Origin: Pigmentiphaga litoralis
Lineage (GTDB): Bacteria; Pseudomonadota; Gammaproteobacteria; Burkholderiales; Burkholderiaceae_B
DNA: 64,000 nt
Assembly (NCBI RefSeq): GCF_014651835.1
Contig: NZ_BMXQ01000001.1
Coordinates: forward strand, 3,827,771-3,891,770
Reading direction: 5' to 3'
Both the position numbers and the translations under genes were made by a program. The stretch's first letter is position 1; every line of letters starts with the position of its first letter. Of this stretch, positions 38,201-50,129 are shown one piece after another. The notes below the pieces were generated by a model that saw only the letters and a program-made list of their open reading frames with translations, searched no databases and had not been told where the DNA came from.

Positions 38201-39346
38201 TCAGCGCGACACCTCCATCCCGACCCGCAGCACCACGGACACCATTTCCGCCTGACGGTGGGTATAGGTCTTGGCCAGCACCTGCTTCAGGTAGCTTCGC
38301 GCCGTCCCCTTGGCAATTCCCAGCTCTTCGGCCGCCTCGGCCAGGTCCATGCCGCGCGCCAGCAGGATCGCCAGGGCGGCCTCGCGCCGCGTGAAACGAA
38401 AAGTCGTGGCGAGCAGCACCGGGTCGATGCCGGGCGGCCGGTTGGGCTCCATTACGAACAGGATCACGCGGGTGGCCGTGCTGATGCCCTCCGGCACATC
38501 GGACGCGTCCACCGGCAGGATGCGCACGACCAATGGGGCAAGCGGCGGACGGCGGGCCACGGCACGGCGCATCGGCGCCAGCGGCACGGCCGGCATGCCG
38601 TCGGCGCTGCTGCACCGCCTGTTGATGCCTACCGCCGCGGCGATCGCATCCTGCAGCGCGCGGGCGTCGCTCGCGGCCATGGCCGACACCTGGTGCCGCG
38701 TCAGGACCAGCCCGTCGCTGTCGCGTGCCAGCAGCTCGGCGCGCGGGTTGGCAAAAATCGGCCGCATCCGCGCATCGAGCAGGATCACGCCGAAGTCCAG
38801 CCGGGCAATCACCTCGTACGCGTCCCGGGCGCGGCGGTCGGCAAGGTCGAGCCGGCTTTGCACCTCGATCGCGGCAGCCAGGTGCGGCACGATGCGGCGG
38901 GCAGCGTTCACATCGTTCGGGCTGAAATCGACGGCGCCCAGTTCGCGGCCTGCCGCGAAATAGACCTGGTGGTCGGGCAGGCGCAGCAGCGGCGCGGCAA
39001 TGCCATAGAAGCCGCCAGCCGGCCGGATGATGTCGTTGTAGAGGGCGGACCGCCGGAAGGCCGCGTCGGCCATCAGTGCGTGCTGGCGCAGCGGTTTGCC
39101 CAGCGGGCAGGCGTGGGTCCAGCGGATGAGTCCATGTTCGACTTCCCGCCGGATCCAGGGCGGCGGTGCGTCGCAGCCCGACATCACCGCCATGCCCGGC
39201 ACGCCGCTGCCCTGGGCGCTGAGGATGGCCTTGTGGCCGCCGATCGCATGGGCGACGGCGGTGACGGCGCCAGGCCATTGCCCGGGCGCCAGCGCGGCTT
39301 CATAGATGTGCCGGATCGCCCGATGAACCGTGTCGATGCGCGTCAT
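38201..39346 (-). CDS. LuxR-type HTH regulator beside the eCIS operon
   Basis: A 381-residue protein with a C-terminal LuxR-type helix-turn-helix (about residues 315-375: FTRREAALAILLARGMDLAE, then AEELGIAKGTARSYLKQVLA). Upstream is a PAS-like segment (about 190-260, ARLDFGVILLDARMRPIFAN) and an N-terminal helical region of unknown kind. There is no receiver domain and no clear AHL-binding domain, so the signal is unknown. It is transcribed divergently from the eCIS operon with only 103 bases between the two starts, which makes it the best candidate for the local regulator. Start uncertain: ATG at 39346 (GGTG upstream), ATG at 39370 or TTG at 39403. Confidence 0.82.
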   Translation of the reverse strand: MTRIDTVHRAIRHIYEAALAPGQWPGAVTAVAHAIGGHKAILSAQGSGVPGMAVMSGCDAPPPWIRREVEHGLIRWTHACPLGKPLRQHALMADAAFRRSALYNDIIRPAGGFYGIAAPLLRLPDHQVYFAAGRELGAVDFSPNDVNAARRIVPHLAAAIEVQSRLDLADRRARDAYEVIARLDFGVILLDARMRPIFANPRAELLARDSDGLVLTRHQVSAMAASDARALQDAIAAAVGINRRCSSADGMPAVPLAPMRRAVARRPPLAPLVVRILPVDASDVPEGISTATRVILFVMEPNRPPGIDPVLLATTFRFTRREAALAILLARGMDLAEAAEELGIAKGTARSYLKQVLAKTYTHRQAEMVSVVLRVGMEVSR

Positions 39347-39449
39347 GGTCACCCCCAGGTCGCCGTCCATTTCCCCCCCAAATGGGAGTGCCCGTCGGCG
39401 CAAAGCTGAGGGAGACTATAGGCCGGTTTGGCCTTTGAGGGAGCATTTC

Positions 39450-41081
39450 ATGCCAGCGGCCTTGTCCTATCCCGGTGTCTACATCCAGGAAGTCCCCAGC
39501 GGCGTTCGCACCATTACCGGCGTGGCGACGTCGGTCACCGCCTTCGTCGGACGCGCCGTTGCCGGACCGGTCGACGCCCCCCGGATGCTGACCGGATTCG
39601 CGGATTTCGAACGGCGATTCGGCGGTCTCGACCTGACCTGCCCGATGAGCTATGCCGTGCGCGACTTCTATGCCAACGGCGGCTCGCTCGCGCTGGTGGT
39701 TCGGGTGGCACCGGATACCGCCCGCGCGGCCACGATCATGCTGGGCAACGACGCCAGCCCGCCGGTCGGGCTGGTGCTGGAAGCGTCCAGTCCGGGTGCA
39801 TGGGGCAACCGGCTGAGCGCTACCGTGGATCACGACACCGACCTGGCCATGCCGGTCACGTCGCCCCCCACGCCGTCCACCACCTTCAATCTGATCGTGC
39901 GATATCGGCACAGGCCCGGACGGGATGAATTCTCGACGGAGCGCTTCGGGTCCGTCTCGCTCACGCCGGGCGACCCGCGCTATCTGCCGCAGCTGCTCGA
40001 GCGCCAGTCGATCTACGTTCGCGTCAAGGGCGACCTGCCGGCGGACCGGCCACCGGAGTTCACCACCGGCACCGGCGTACAGCGCAAGGCCGTGTGGGTC
40101 GATGCCGACGCGGGATCGGGCGACGATGGCGGCGAGCTCGATGACAGCCACGTGTTGGGGGAACGCGATCCCAAGACCGGCCTGTATGCCCTGGATCAAG
40201 CCGACCTGTTCAACCTGCTGTGCATCCCGCCGCTGGGCCGCGATACGTCTGCCTTGCCATCGACCTACGTCATGCCCTCGGCGGCCGTGTACAGCGCGGC
40301 ACTGGACTACTGCGTGGAACGCCGCGCCGTGCTGATCGTCGATCCGGACCCGGCCTGGGCCACGCCGGTTGACGAGTCGATCCGCAATGCCATGCAGGGC
40401 CGCAATGCGCTCAACCTGACCGGCCCGTCGGCACGCAACGCGGCGCTGTATTTTCCGTGCGTGCGCCAGGCCGATCCGCTGCTGGACGGCCGCATCGATA
40501 CTTTCGTGCCATCGGGGATCATCGCGGGCGTCATCGCGCGCACCGACGCGTCCCGCGGGGTGTGGAAGGCGCCGGCCGGGCTCGACGCCTCGCTGACCGG
40601 CGTGCAGGACCTGCAGATCAACATGAATGATCTGGAAAACGGGCAGCTCAATCCCCTGGGCATCAACTGCCTGCGATCGTTCGGCGTCAACGGCCGGATC
40701 GTGTGGGGCGCGCGTACGCTGCGCGGCGCCGATGAAAGCGCCGACGAATACAAGTACCTGCCCGTCAGGCGGCTGGCGTTGTTCATCGAAGAAAGCCTGT
40801 ATCGCGGCACGCAATGGGTCGTGTTCGAACCGAACGACGAACCGCTGTGGGCACAGGTTCGCCTGAACGTGGGGGCCTTCATGCAGGGACTGTTCCGGCA
40901 GGGCGCGTTTCAGGGTGCGTCGCCGCGTGACGCCTACTTCGTGCGTTGCGATGCCCAGACCACGACCCAGCATGACATCGACCTTGGCGTGCTGAACGTG
41001 GCGGTCGGCTTTGCGCCGCTCAAGCCGGCGGAATTCGTGGTCATCCAGATCCAGCAGATGGCCGGGCAGATCGCGACCTAG
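39450..41081 (+). CDS. eCIS contractile sheath protein
   Basis: A 543-residue tail sheath protein of the contractile injection system. The N-terminus SYPGVYIQEVPSGVRTITGV is the hallmark of phage/eCIS sheaths. The C-terminal half has the ANMNDLENGQLNPLGINCLR-like region and WVVFEPNDEPLW with VRLNVGAFMQGLFRQGAF. This is the standard sheath fold that contracts to drive the inner tube. Only one sheath gene is present, unlike the three of PVC and Afp. ATG at 39450 has GGGAG at seven bases. An upstream in-frame extension reaching 39330 overlaps the LuxR gene and is rejected. It opens the operon. Confidence 0.96.
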   Translation: MPAALSYPGVYIQEVPSGVRTITGVATSVTAFVGRAVAGPVDAPRMLTGFADFERRFGGLDLTCPMSYAVRDFYANGGSLALVVRVAPDTARAATIMLGNDASPPVGLVLEASSPGAWGNRLSATVDHDTDLAMPVTSPPTPSTTFNLIVRYRHRPGRDEFSTERFGSVSLTPGDPRYLPQLLERQSIYVRVKGDLPADRPPEFTTGTGVQRKAVWVDADAGSGDDGGELDDSHVLGERDPKTGLYALDQADLFNLLCIPPLGRDTSALPSTYVMPSAAVYSAALDYCVERRAVLIVDPDPAWATPVDESIRNAMQGRNALNLTGPSARNAALYFPCVRQADPLLDGRIDTFVPSGIIAGVIARTDASRGVWKAPAGLDASLTGVQDLQINMNDLENGQLNPLGINCLRSFGVNGRIVWGARTLRGADESADEYKYLPVRRLALFIEESLYRGTQWVVFEPNDEPLWAQVRLNVGAFMQGLFRQGAFQGASPRDAYFVRCDAQTTTQHDIDLGVLNVAVGFAPLKPAEFVVIQIQQMAGQIAT

Positions 41082-41150
41082 CGCGAGGGGATCCATGCAC
41101 GTTTCCGTCAGCAGGATGTTTGATTCGGACCCAACCGGGAGGCGGTCGCC

Positions 41151-41678
41151 ATGGCCCAGTTCAGCGTCAACGCACAACGTTTCGACCCCTACAAGAACTT
41201 CAAATTCCGGGTGAAGTGGGATGGCCGCTATGTGGCCGGCGTGACCAAGGTGGGTGCGCTCAAGCGCAGCACGGAGCCGGTCGAACACCGCGAGGGGGGC
41301 GATCCGTCGACCACCCGCAAGTCGCCCGGCCGGACCAAGTACGACGCGATCACACTGGAACGCGGCGTGACGCACGACACCGAGTTCGAAAAGTGGGCCA
41401 ACAAGGTCTGGAACTACGGGTCGGGCCTGGGGGCCGAGGTGTCGCTCAAGGACTTTCGCAAGGACCTGATCATCGAGGTCTACAACGAGGCCGGGCAGTG
41501 CGTGCTGGCCTACAAGGTGTATCGCTGCTGGGTGTCCGAATACCAGGCGCTGCCCGACCTGGACGCCAGTGCGAGTGCCATTGCGATCCAGCACATCAAG
41601 CTCGAGAACGAAGGGTGGGAGCGCGACTACGACGTGGTCGAGCCGTCCGAGCCGACCTACACCGAACCCGCCGTCTGA
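41151..41678 (+). CDS. eCIS inner tube protein
   Basis: A 175-residue tube protein of the T4 gp19/Pvc1 type. It starts with FDPYKNFKFRVKWDGRYVAG, has the TLERGVTHDTEFEKWANKVW block, and ends with the conserved IAIQHIKLENEGWERDYDV region. Hexameric rings of it would stack into the tube that carries the cargo. It directly follows the sheath gene, as in most eCIS loci. ATG at 41151 has GGGAGG upstream. Only one tube gene is seen in the window, whereas PVC has two, Pvc1 and Pvc5. Confidence 0.95.
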   Translation: MAQFSVNAQRFDPYKNFKFRVKWDGRYVAGVTKVGALKRSTEPVEHREGGDPSTTRKSPGRTKYDAITLERGVTHDTEFEKWANKVWNYGSGLGAEVSLKDFRKDLIIEVYNEAGQCVLAYKVYRCWVSEYQALPDLDASASAIAIQHIKLENEGWERDYDVVEPSEPTYTEPAV

Positions 41679-41689
41679 AGGCATGAGCC

Positions 41690-42378
41690 ATGCGCGCCCT
41701 GACGCCGCACGATGTGCTTGCCTTGTGGGACGAGGGCGCCCACCGGCATCCGCTCGACCGCAGCGCGCTGCTATGCGCTCGGGCGCGCAGCGATCTGCCG
41801 GCCGACACGATCGTCGACCTGCCCCTGGGCGAAGTCACCCGCAGCGTGTTGCGGCTGCGCGAAGCCACCTTTGGCGGGCGGATCGACAGCCATGTGGATT
41901 GCCCATTCTGCGGCGCGCGGCTGGCGGTGTCGGTCATGACCTCCGAGGTGTTGCCCGGGGACGCGGCGGCGCAGGTGGTTGACGCCGCGCACGGACTGCG
42001 GCCGCCGACCTTACGCGACCTGGCGGCGGTGGCTGACGTGCCCGATGCCGAGGACGGTGCGCGGCGCCTGTTGCAACGCTGCATGACGGCGTCGGCGCCG
42101 GCGTCCTTGCTCGACGCGGACCTGGCGGAAATCGAAGCCTTGTTCGAAGCCCTGGACCCCAACGCCGATGTGGGACTGCAGGTGATCTGCACGGAGTGCG
42201 GCAAGCCGGTGCTGGCCACGCTGGATGCCACGGTGGTGCTGTGGGACGAGATCGAAGCGCAGGGCAAGGCGCTGCTGCGCATGGTGCACGTGCTGGCGGT
42301 GGCGTACGGGTGGACCGAAAGCGAGACCCTTGCGCTGAGTCCGGTGCGCCGCGCGGCCTATATGGCCATGGTGTCGCC

Positions 42379-42382
<4 letters not shown>
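41690..42382 (+). CDS. Zinc-ribbon eCIS accessory protein
   Basis: A 230-residue protein with two CxxC knuckles far apart in sequence: Cys71-x2-Cys74 (DCPFCGAR) and Cys167-x2-Cys170 (ICTECGKP). Together they would form one zinc ribbon. The rest is helical, with VLALWDEGAHRHPLDRSALL at the start and YGWTESETLALSPVRRAAYM at the end. The latter resembles tail-assembly chaperone or baseplate-associated proteins (T4 gp26/gp51-like in character, not in proven homology). It lies between tube and terminator genes. Its stop overlaps the next start as ATGA. A structural or assembly role is inferred from context only. Confidence 0.7.
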
Positions 42383-43436
<1,054 letters not shown>

Positions 43437-43440
<4 letters not shown>

Positions 43441-44752
43441 GCTCCGCGCTGGCCATCGCGGCGGTCACGGCCGTGCTGCGCGACCTGCTCAACGACGGCT
43501 TGATCCGCGCGAACCTGAGTGGCGTGCTGGGCAGTGCGGCGACCGTCAGTGTGCTGGCGCCCGACCGTGTGGTGTCGGGAAGCGCGTCCGAGACGTCGCA
43601 GCTCAATCTGTTCCTGTATGCGGTCACGCCCAACCTTGGGTGGCGCAATGACGCGCTGCCGTCGCGGGACGTGTCGGGCAGGACGCGGCTGTCGAACCCG
43701 CCCCTGGCGCTTGATCTGCATTACCTGGTGTCGGCCTACAGCGGCGGTGATCTGCATGCCGACATGCTGCTGGGCGTTGCCATGCAGGTGCTGCATGAAA
43801 CCCCCGTGCTGACGCGCGAGCGCATCCGTGCCGCGCTGACGCCCGCGGGGGGCGGGGCGGCGACCCCGGCCTTGCGCGCGCTGGCGGCCTCGGGGCTGGC
43901 GGATCAGGTGGAGCTGGTCAAGCTGACGCCCGAGTATCTGACCGGCGAGGACTCGTCAAAAATCTGGTCCGCCATTCAAAGCCATTTTCGGCCGACGGCT
44001 GGGTACCTGGCGTCGGTCGTGCTGATCGAAGCCAGCGAGCCGACGCGCTCGCCCTTGCCGGTGCTGAGCCGCGGCACGGTCGATCCGGTCTCGGGCCGGG
44101 ACCGCGGGGTGGTGGTGACGCCCACACTGGCCCCGCCCGCGCCGATGCTGACGCTGGCCGTGCCGCCACTGCGGCAACCCGTTGCACGCATCGGCGACGT
44201 GATCGAACTGCAGGGGCAGCGCCTGGAAGGCAGCGCGCGCGAGGTGGTGCTCAGTCATGACCGCCATGACATCGATCAGGTCGTGCCCGCGATGGCCGCT
44301 ACGCCAGACGCCGCCACGCACGTGCGGTTCGTGCTCGATGCGTCCTTGGCGGAGGCCTTGCCTGCAGGCATGTACCGGGTGCGGGTGCGCGTGACACCTC
44401 CGGCAGAATCGCGGCCGCGATCGACCAATGACGTGGCGCTGGTGCTTGCGCCGCACATCGCCAATCTACCCATGACGGTGACGCGTGACGCGGCAGGCAG
44501 CGCCGCGTTCGCCATCGACTTCATGCCGGCCTTGCGCGCCGGCCAGCAAGCGGTACTGGTGCTGGGGAGCGCACAGTACCTGCCGCTTGAAAGCACCCTG
44601 CCGACCCGGACCTTGCGCTTCCTGATTCCGGATGCGCCCGTTGGCAACCACCTGGCGCGGCTGCGGATCGATGGCATCGACAGCCCGATCGTCGACCTGT
44701 CGGCCGACCCGCCTGCAACGCCCACGTTCCTGGATCAACGGGTAGCCATTCA

Positions 44753-44756
<4 letters not shown>
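43437..44756 (+). CDS. DUF4255 protein, Pvc16-like tail terminator
   Basis: A 439-residue protein. The N-terminal ~190 residues have the DUF4255 pattern (AVTAVLRDLLNDG, then LNLFLYAVTPNLGWRNDALP and LALDLHYLVSAYS). In PVC/Afp the equivalent (Pvc16) caps the tube and sheath at the distal end. The C-terminal half contains beta-rich, IPT/Ig-like segments (RIGDVIELQGQRLEGSAREV), which are usual extensions in eCIS members. It overlaps its neighbours by ATGA. It would set particle length together with a tape measure, which is not seen in the window. Confidence 0.88.
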
Positions 44757-46911
<2,155 letters not shown>

Positions 46912-46915
<4 letters not shown>

Positions 46916-47193
46916 CACGCATCGTGCTGCGGATCGACCGCCTCAGGCTGCATGGCATCGACGCGTCCGAGGGCGAGGCCGTGGCGCGGGCCTTGCAGGA
47001 CACTTTGGCGCATGCATTGCGGGAACGCGTCGATGCCATGCCGTCGGCGGCGACCGTGGTGGCTGCCTTGCAGGCGAGTGCGTCCGGGGCATCCAGGGAA
47101 GGGCGCGGCACCCTGCATGTCACGGCCGGCCATTCACCCGCCGCTTTGGGCGCCAGCGTGGCGCAGGGCATCGCGCGGGGGTGGTTGCCATGA
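46912..47193 (+). CDS. Small eCIS-linked protein of unknown function
   Basis: A 93-residue protein starting MTRIVLRIDRLRLHGIDASE, with a helix (EAVARALQDTLAHALRERVD) and a beta-rich C-terminus (GTLHVTAGHSPAALGASVAQ). It has no known domain. It is wedged between the ATPase and the DUF4157 effector with ATGA overlaps on both sides. Short proteins at this position occur in other eCIS clusters, so a chaperone or adaptor role in effector loading is plausible but unproven. Confidence 0.7.
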
Positions 47194-50129
47194 GCGGCGC
47201 AGCGGCAGGGCGTGTGAGTGCGCCCGCACGGGCGCAGGCTGCGTCGTTGTCATCGACAACGACATCGGTGACGAGATCCGCAGCGACATCCGGAAAGACA
47301 TCGGTGACGACATCTGGAAAGACATCCGGAACGACATCCGGCCTGGCGGCCAGGCCATGCCGTGCGTGCGCGGCCAAGGCGGGCAAAGCGACGCCTTCGT
47401 CATCGACACGGGACGGCGCGCAGGCTCACGTTTCGGGCAACAGGTCAGGGACGGCTTCGACCGCAGCCACGGCCAGCGCCTGCACCACGTGCAGCCCGCC
47501 CGCGCGCCGGTCATTTGCTTCGATGCCGTTGCACGCGCCACGTCCAGCCAGCGTGACATCACTGGAACGTGAAGCCGACCGGTTTGCCGACGCGCATGTC
47601 CATGATGGGCCGGTCGCCGACCTGCCTGGCACCGGGCCCGCCGCAGCGCCCACCACGACCGCACCCACCACCGCGGCGCCCATGCCCCCGGCCGCTACCG
47701 CCGCCACCGCCTCCACGCCGTCCCTGTCCCGCGGCGCCGCGCGGCACGTCTCCACCGACACCAATCCGCTCATGACCGCGACGGTGACCGCCGCGGTGGC
47801 CACGCCGCACGACCCTGTGCCGGACGGTGTCCTGCAGACATTTTCACCGGCGCTGCGGCCCGATCTTTCCCACGCCCGGCTGCACCGCGGCGCCGACGCG
47901 CACGCGCTTGCACGCATGGCGGGGGCGCACGCCTTTGCGCACGGGGCCGACATCGTGCTCGGCCAGTCTGCATCCGACCTGCACAGCGCGGCGAGCCGGC
48001 ATGTGCTGGCGCATGAACTGGCGCACGTCGTGCAGCAATCGCCCTGGGCGGGATCCGCCGCCGCGCCGCGCACGCTGTTCAGCATGAAGACCTATGTGGC
48101 GGCAATGAACCGCAAGCCGGAGCCCGACTGGGCCACAGCCGCTGAGCACTTGAACGGCGAGCCGGCCACGTCGATCAGGCAGGTCCTGAAGCATCTGTCG
48201 CGCGCGCATCGCGCGAAGTTGCACGAAGCCGCGCGGAGGTGGCCGGGACTGTGTTCGAACATCGGGCAGATGACGGAAGCGGACTACCTGCAGGAGCGAG
48301 GCCCGGCCGCCGCCACGGGCGAGCGCGTGGCCGACGCCTGCAACAAGCCGGCAGCGGGACCCCAGGCCGCGGCGCCGGCACCGCCCGCGCAGCCCGCCCC
48401 GATCGCGACGCCCGGCGAGCTGACCCAGAAGGACGCCGACGAGTGCTCGCCGCTGTACCAGCACAAGCTGTGCGTCTACATCGTGGGTGGATTCAATGGC
48501 GATCGTTCGGGTGTCGAGACGCCGGACCAGATGGCCGAGTACAACGCATCGTGCCGCAGGGAGTCGGGCTACATCGGCCCCGATGTGGGACTGAGTGCCG
48601 AGGACCGCATCGCATTGCAGACGCCCAAGTGCCCACGCGGCGACCCGGACACCGCGCGCGAGCGGGCCGCGGCCGCGCGGCTGGCCGATGCGATCCGGCG
48701 GTCGGTCAAGTACATGCCGGCCGGTGCGGGCGACCAGTTGCTGGCGCTGCTGACCGACAAGCTATTCATTGGCAGTCTGGTGGCCGCAGTGGGCGTCTAT
48801 CTTGCCTTATGGGCGTTCCCGGAACCCGTGTTCACCAAGCTGGCCGCCGCGGCAACGACCATCGCGGTGCTGTCGACGGGCGCATTCACGCTGTCGGCCA
48901 TCCTGAACCTGGCGCAAGCCTGGAGCGATGTCATGACGGCATCCGAGGCCGCCACCACCGACGCGCAGATCGAGCAGGCGGGGGAACAGTTCGGCAAGCG
49001 GATGGGCGCGGTCACGGTCGACCTGCTGGTCTTTCTTGCGTCGCTCCTGATCGGTGGGAAGTTGCCGACGCCCAAGGGCTTGCCGCCGGCGGCCAAGGCG
49101 CTGACCGACGCCAGGCAGGTGCTGGCGGCAGCACCGAAAGGCGGTGTCGTTCTGGACACGCCCATGGGCAAACTGATGCCGTTTGAAGCGCCCTCTGCGC
49201 CGCGCCGGCCGACCTCGGGCCCGAGGTCGGGCGCATCGTCAGGCCCGGTGGCGGGCGGCGGTTCCGAGGCGGTCCAGTTTTATCCGAACGCTGACGTCCT
49301 GCCGGCACGACCTGGCCCAAGGCTGGTGCACCCCGCGCCCGCCGAGCCGGCCGTCCCGGACAATCTGCGCCATCTGCCCGTGCCCAAGCCGCGCCCGGCG
49401 CCCGTGGAGCCTGCGCCGGCGGTCGAGTCGCCCCCGGCCGCCAACCAGCAGACCGTTCCTGTCCCGCTGGCGCCGGGCGCGGGCGCCGGGCCGTCGGCTT
49501 CGCCGCAACCCCTGCCGCAACCCCTGCCGCAACCGCAGCCGGATCCGCCAGGGCAGCATCGGCCGCCGTTCGTACTGTGGTTGCCCTTGCAGAAGGCCCC
49601 GCATCTGCAGAGGTACCGCCGCTGGCTGGGCCAATTGCGGTCGGACCCGCATTACGACCGGGGTGAACCGGGTCAGTCCGGACGCTGGCACAGGGCGCTG
49701 CGCGCGGGTGGCTCGCACGCGATCCCGATGTCGGTGTACGAGCGAGGGCACGCCCTGGGTCTGACGGGCGCCCGCGGCGAAGCGCGCATTCGTGTGCCGA
49801 ACTGGTCGGCCACCCGGTCGGTCCAGATGCAGGTCGACCACATCATCGAACTGCAAATCGCGCCGCCCGCCATGCGCAGCGACTTCAACGGACCCGACAA
49901 CTTCGAGCTGCTGGACTCGGCGGCGAATGCGTCGTCGGGACCCCAGATGCGATGGCGGATCCAGGAAGAGCGCGCCAGGCAGGTCGCAGTCGATCCGTCG
50001 CTGGCCAACCAGGTTCTGTTTTTCGACGAGGTTCGTCTGGATACCGGCATGCCCGGCGAACGCTGGAGTATCGACGCGATCCGCGCCGGCCGGCATCTGG
50101 ACTATTACGAGAATCATCATGCGCCTTGA
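47190..50129 (+). CDS. DUF4157 eCIS effector with HNH-like nuclease C-terminus
   Basis: A 979-residue candidate cargo. The N-terminal ~120 residues are Ser/Thr/Ala-rich and disordered, with two CxxC pairs. DUF4157 elements follow: LEREADRFAD (125-134) and, after an Ala/Thr/Pro insertion, the core around 205-285 ending HVLAHELAHVVQQ with an HExxH-type site (His275-Glu276-x2-His279). Hydrophobic segments lie at about 525-577 and 608-624. A Pro-rich linker runs from about 670 to 800. The C-terminal ~180 residues contain an HNH-like motif (VDHIIELQ, Asp883-His884; Asn900, Asn904, Asn913 in a FNGPDNFELLD...NASSG pattern). DUF4157 marks many eCIS-associated toxins, and the HNH module suggests a DNA- or RNA-degrading activity. 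It overlaps by 11 bases a SUKH immunity-like gene. ATG at 47190 is coupled to the previous gene. Confidence 0.88.
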   Translation: MSGAAAGRVSAPARAQAASLSSTTTSVTRSAATSGKTSVTTSGKTSGTTSGLAARPCRACAAKAGKATPSSSTRDGAQAHVSGNRSGTASTAATASACTTCSPPARRSFASMPLHAPRPASVTSLEREADRFADAHVHDGPVADLPGTGPAAAPTTTAPTTAAPMPPAATAATASTPSLSRGAARHVSTDTNPLMTATVTAAVATPHDPVPDGVLQTFSPALRPDLSHARLHRGADAHALARMAGAHAFAHGADIVLGQSASDLHSAASRHVLAHELAHVVQQSPWAGSAAAPRTLFSMKTYVAAMNRKPEPDWATAAEHLNGEPATSIRQVLKHLSRAHRAKLHEAARRWPGLCSNIGQMTEADYLQERGPAAATGERVADACNKPAAGPQAAAPAPPAQPAPIATPGELTQKDADECSPLYQHKLCVYIVGGFNGDRSGVETPDQMAEYNASCRRESGYIGPDVGLSAEDRIALQTPKCPRGDPDTARERAAAARLADAIRRSVKYMPAGAGDQLLALLTDKLFIGSLVAAVGVYLALWAFPEPVFTKLAAAATTIAVLSTGAFTLSAILNLAQAWSDVMTASEAATTDAQIEQAGEQFGKRMGAVTVDLLVFLASLLIGGKLPTPKGLPPAAKALTDARQVLAAAPKGGVVLDTPMGKLMPFEAPSAPRRPTSGPRSGASSGPVAGGGSEAVQFYPNADVLPARPGPRLVHPAPAEPAVPDNLRHLPVPKPRPAPVEPAPAVESPPAANQQTVPVPLAPGAGAGPSASPQPLPQPLPQPQPDPPGQHRPPFVLWLPLQKAPHLQRYRRWLGQLRSDPHYDRGEPGQSGRWHRALRAGGSHAIPMSVYERGHALGLTGARGEARIRVPNWSATRSVQMQVDHIIELQIAPPAMRSDFNGPDNFELLDSAANASSGPQMRWRIQEERARQVAVDPSLANQVLFFDEVRLDTGMPGERWSIDAIRAGRHLDYYENHHAP
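47261..47344 (+). repeat. Seven 12-base tandem repeats in effector N-terminus
   Basis: Seven imperfect units of the form GACATCcGgaaa run without gaps from 47261 to 47344. In the effector frame they give four-residue Thr-Ser-x-x repeats. The same bases in another frame encode Asp-Ile-x-x repeats. Confidence 0.85.
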
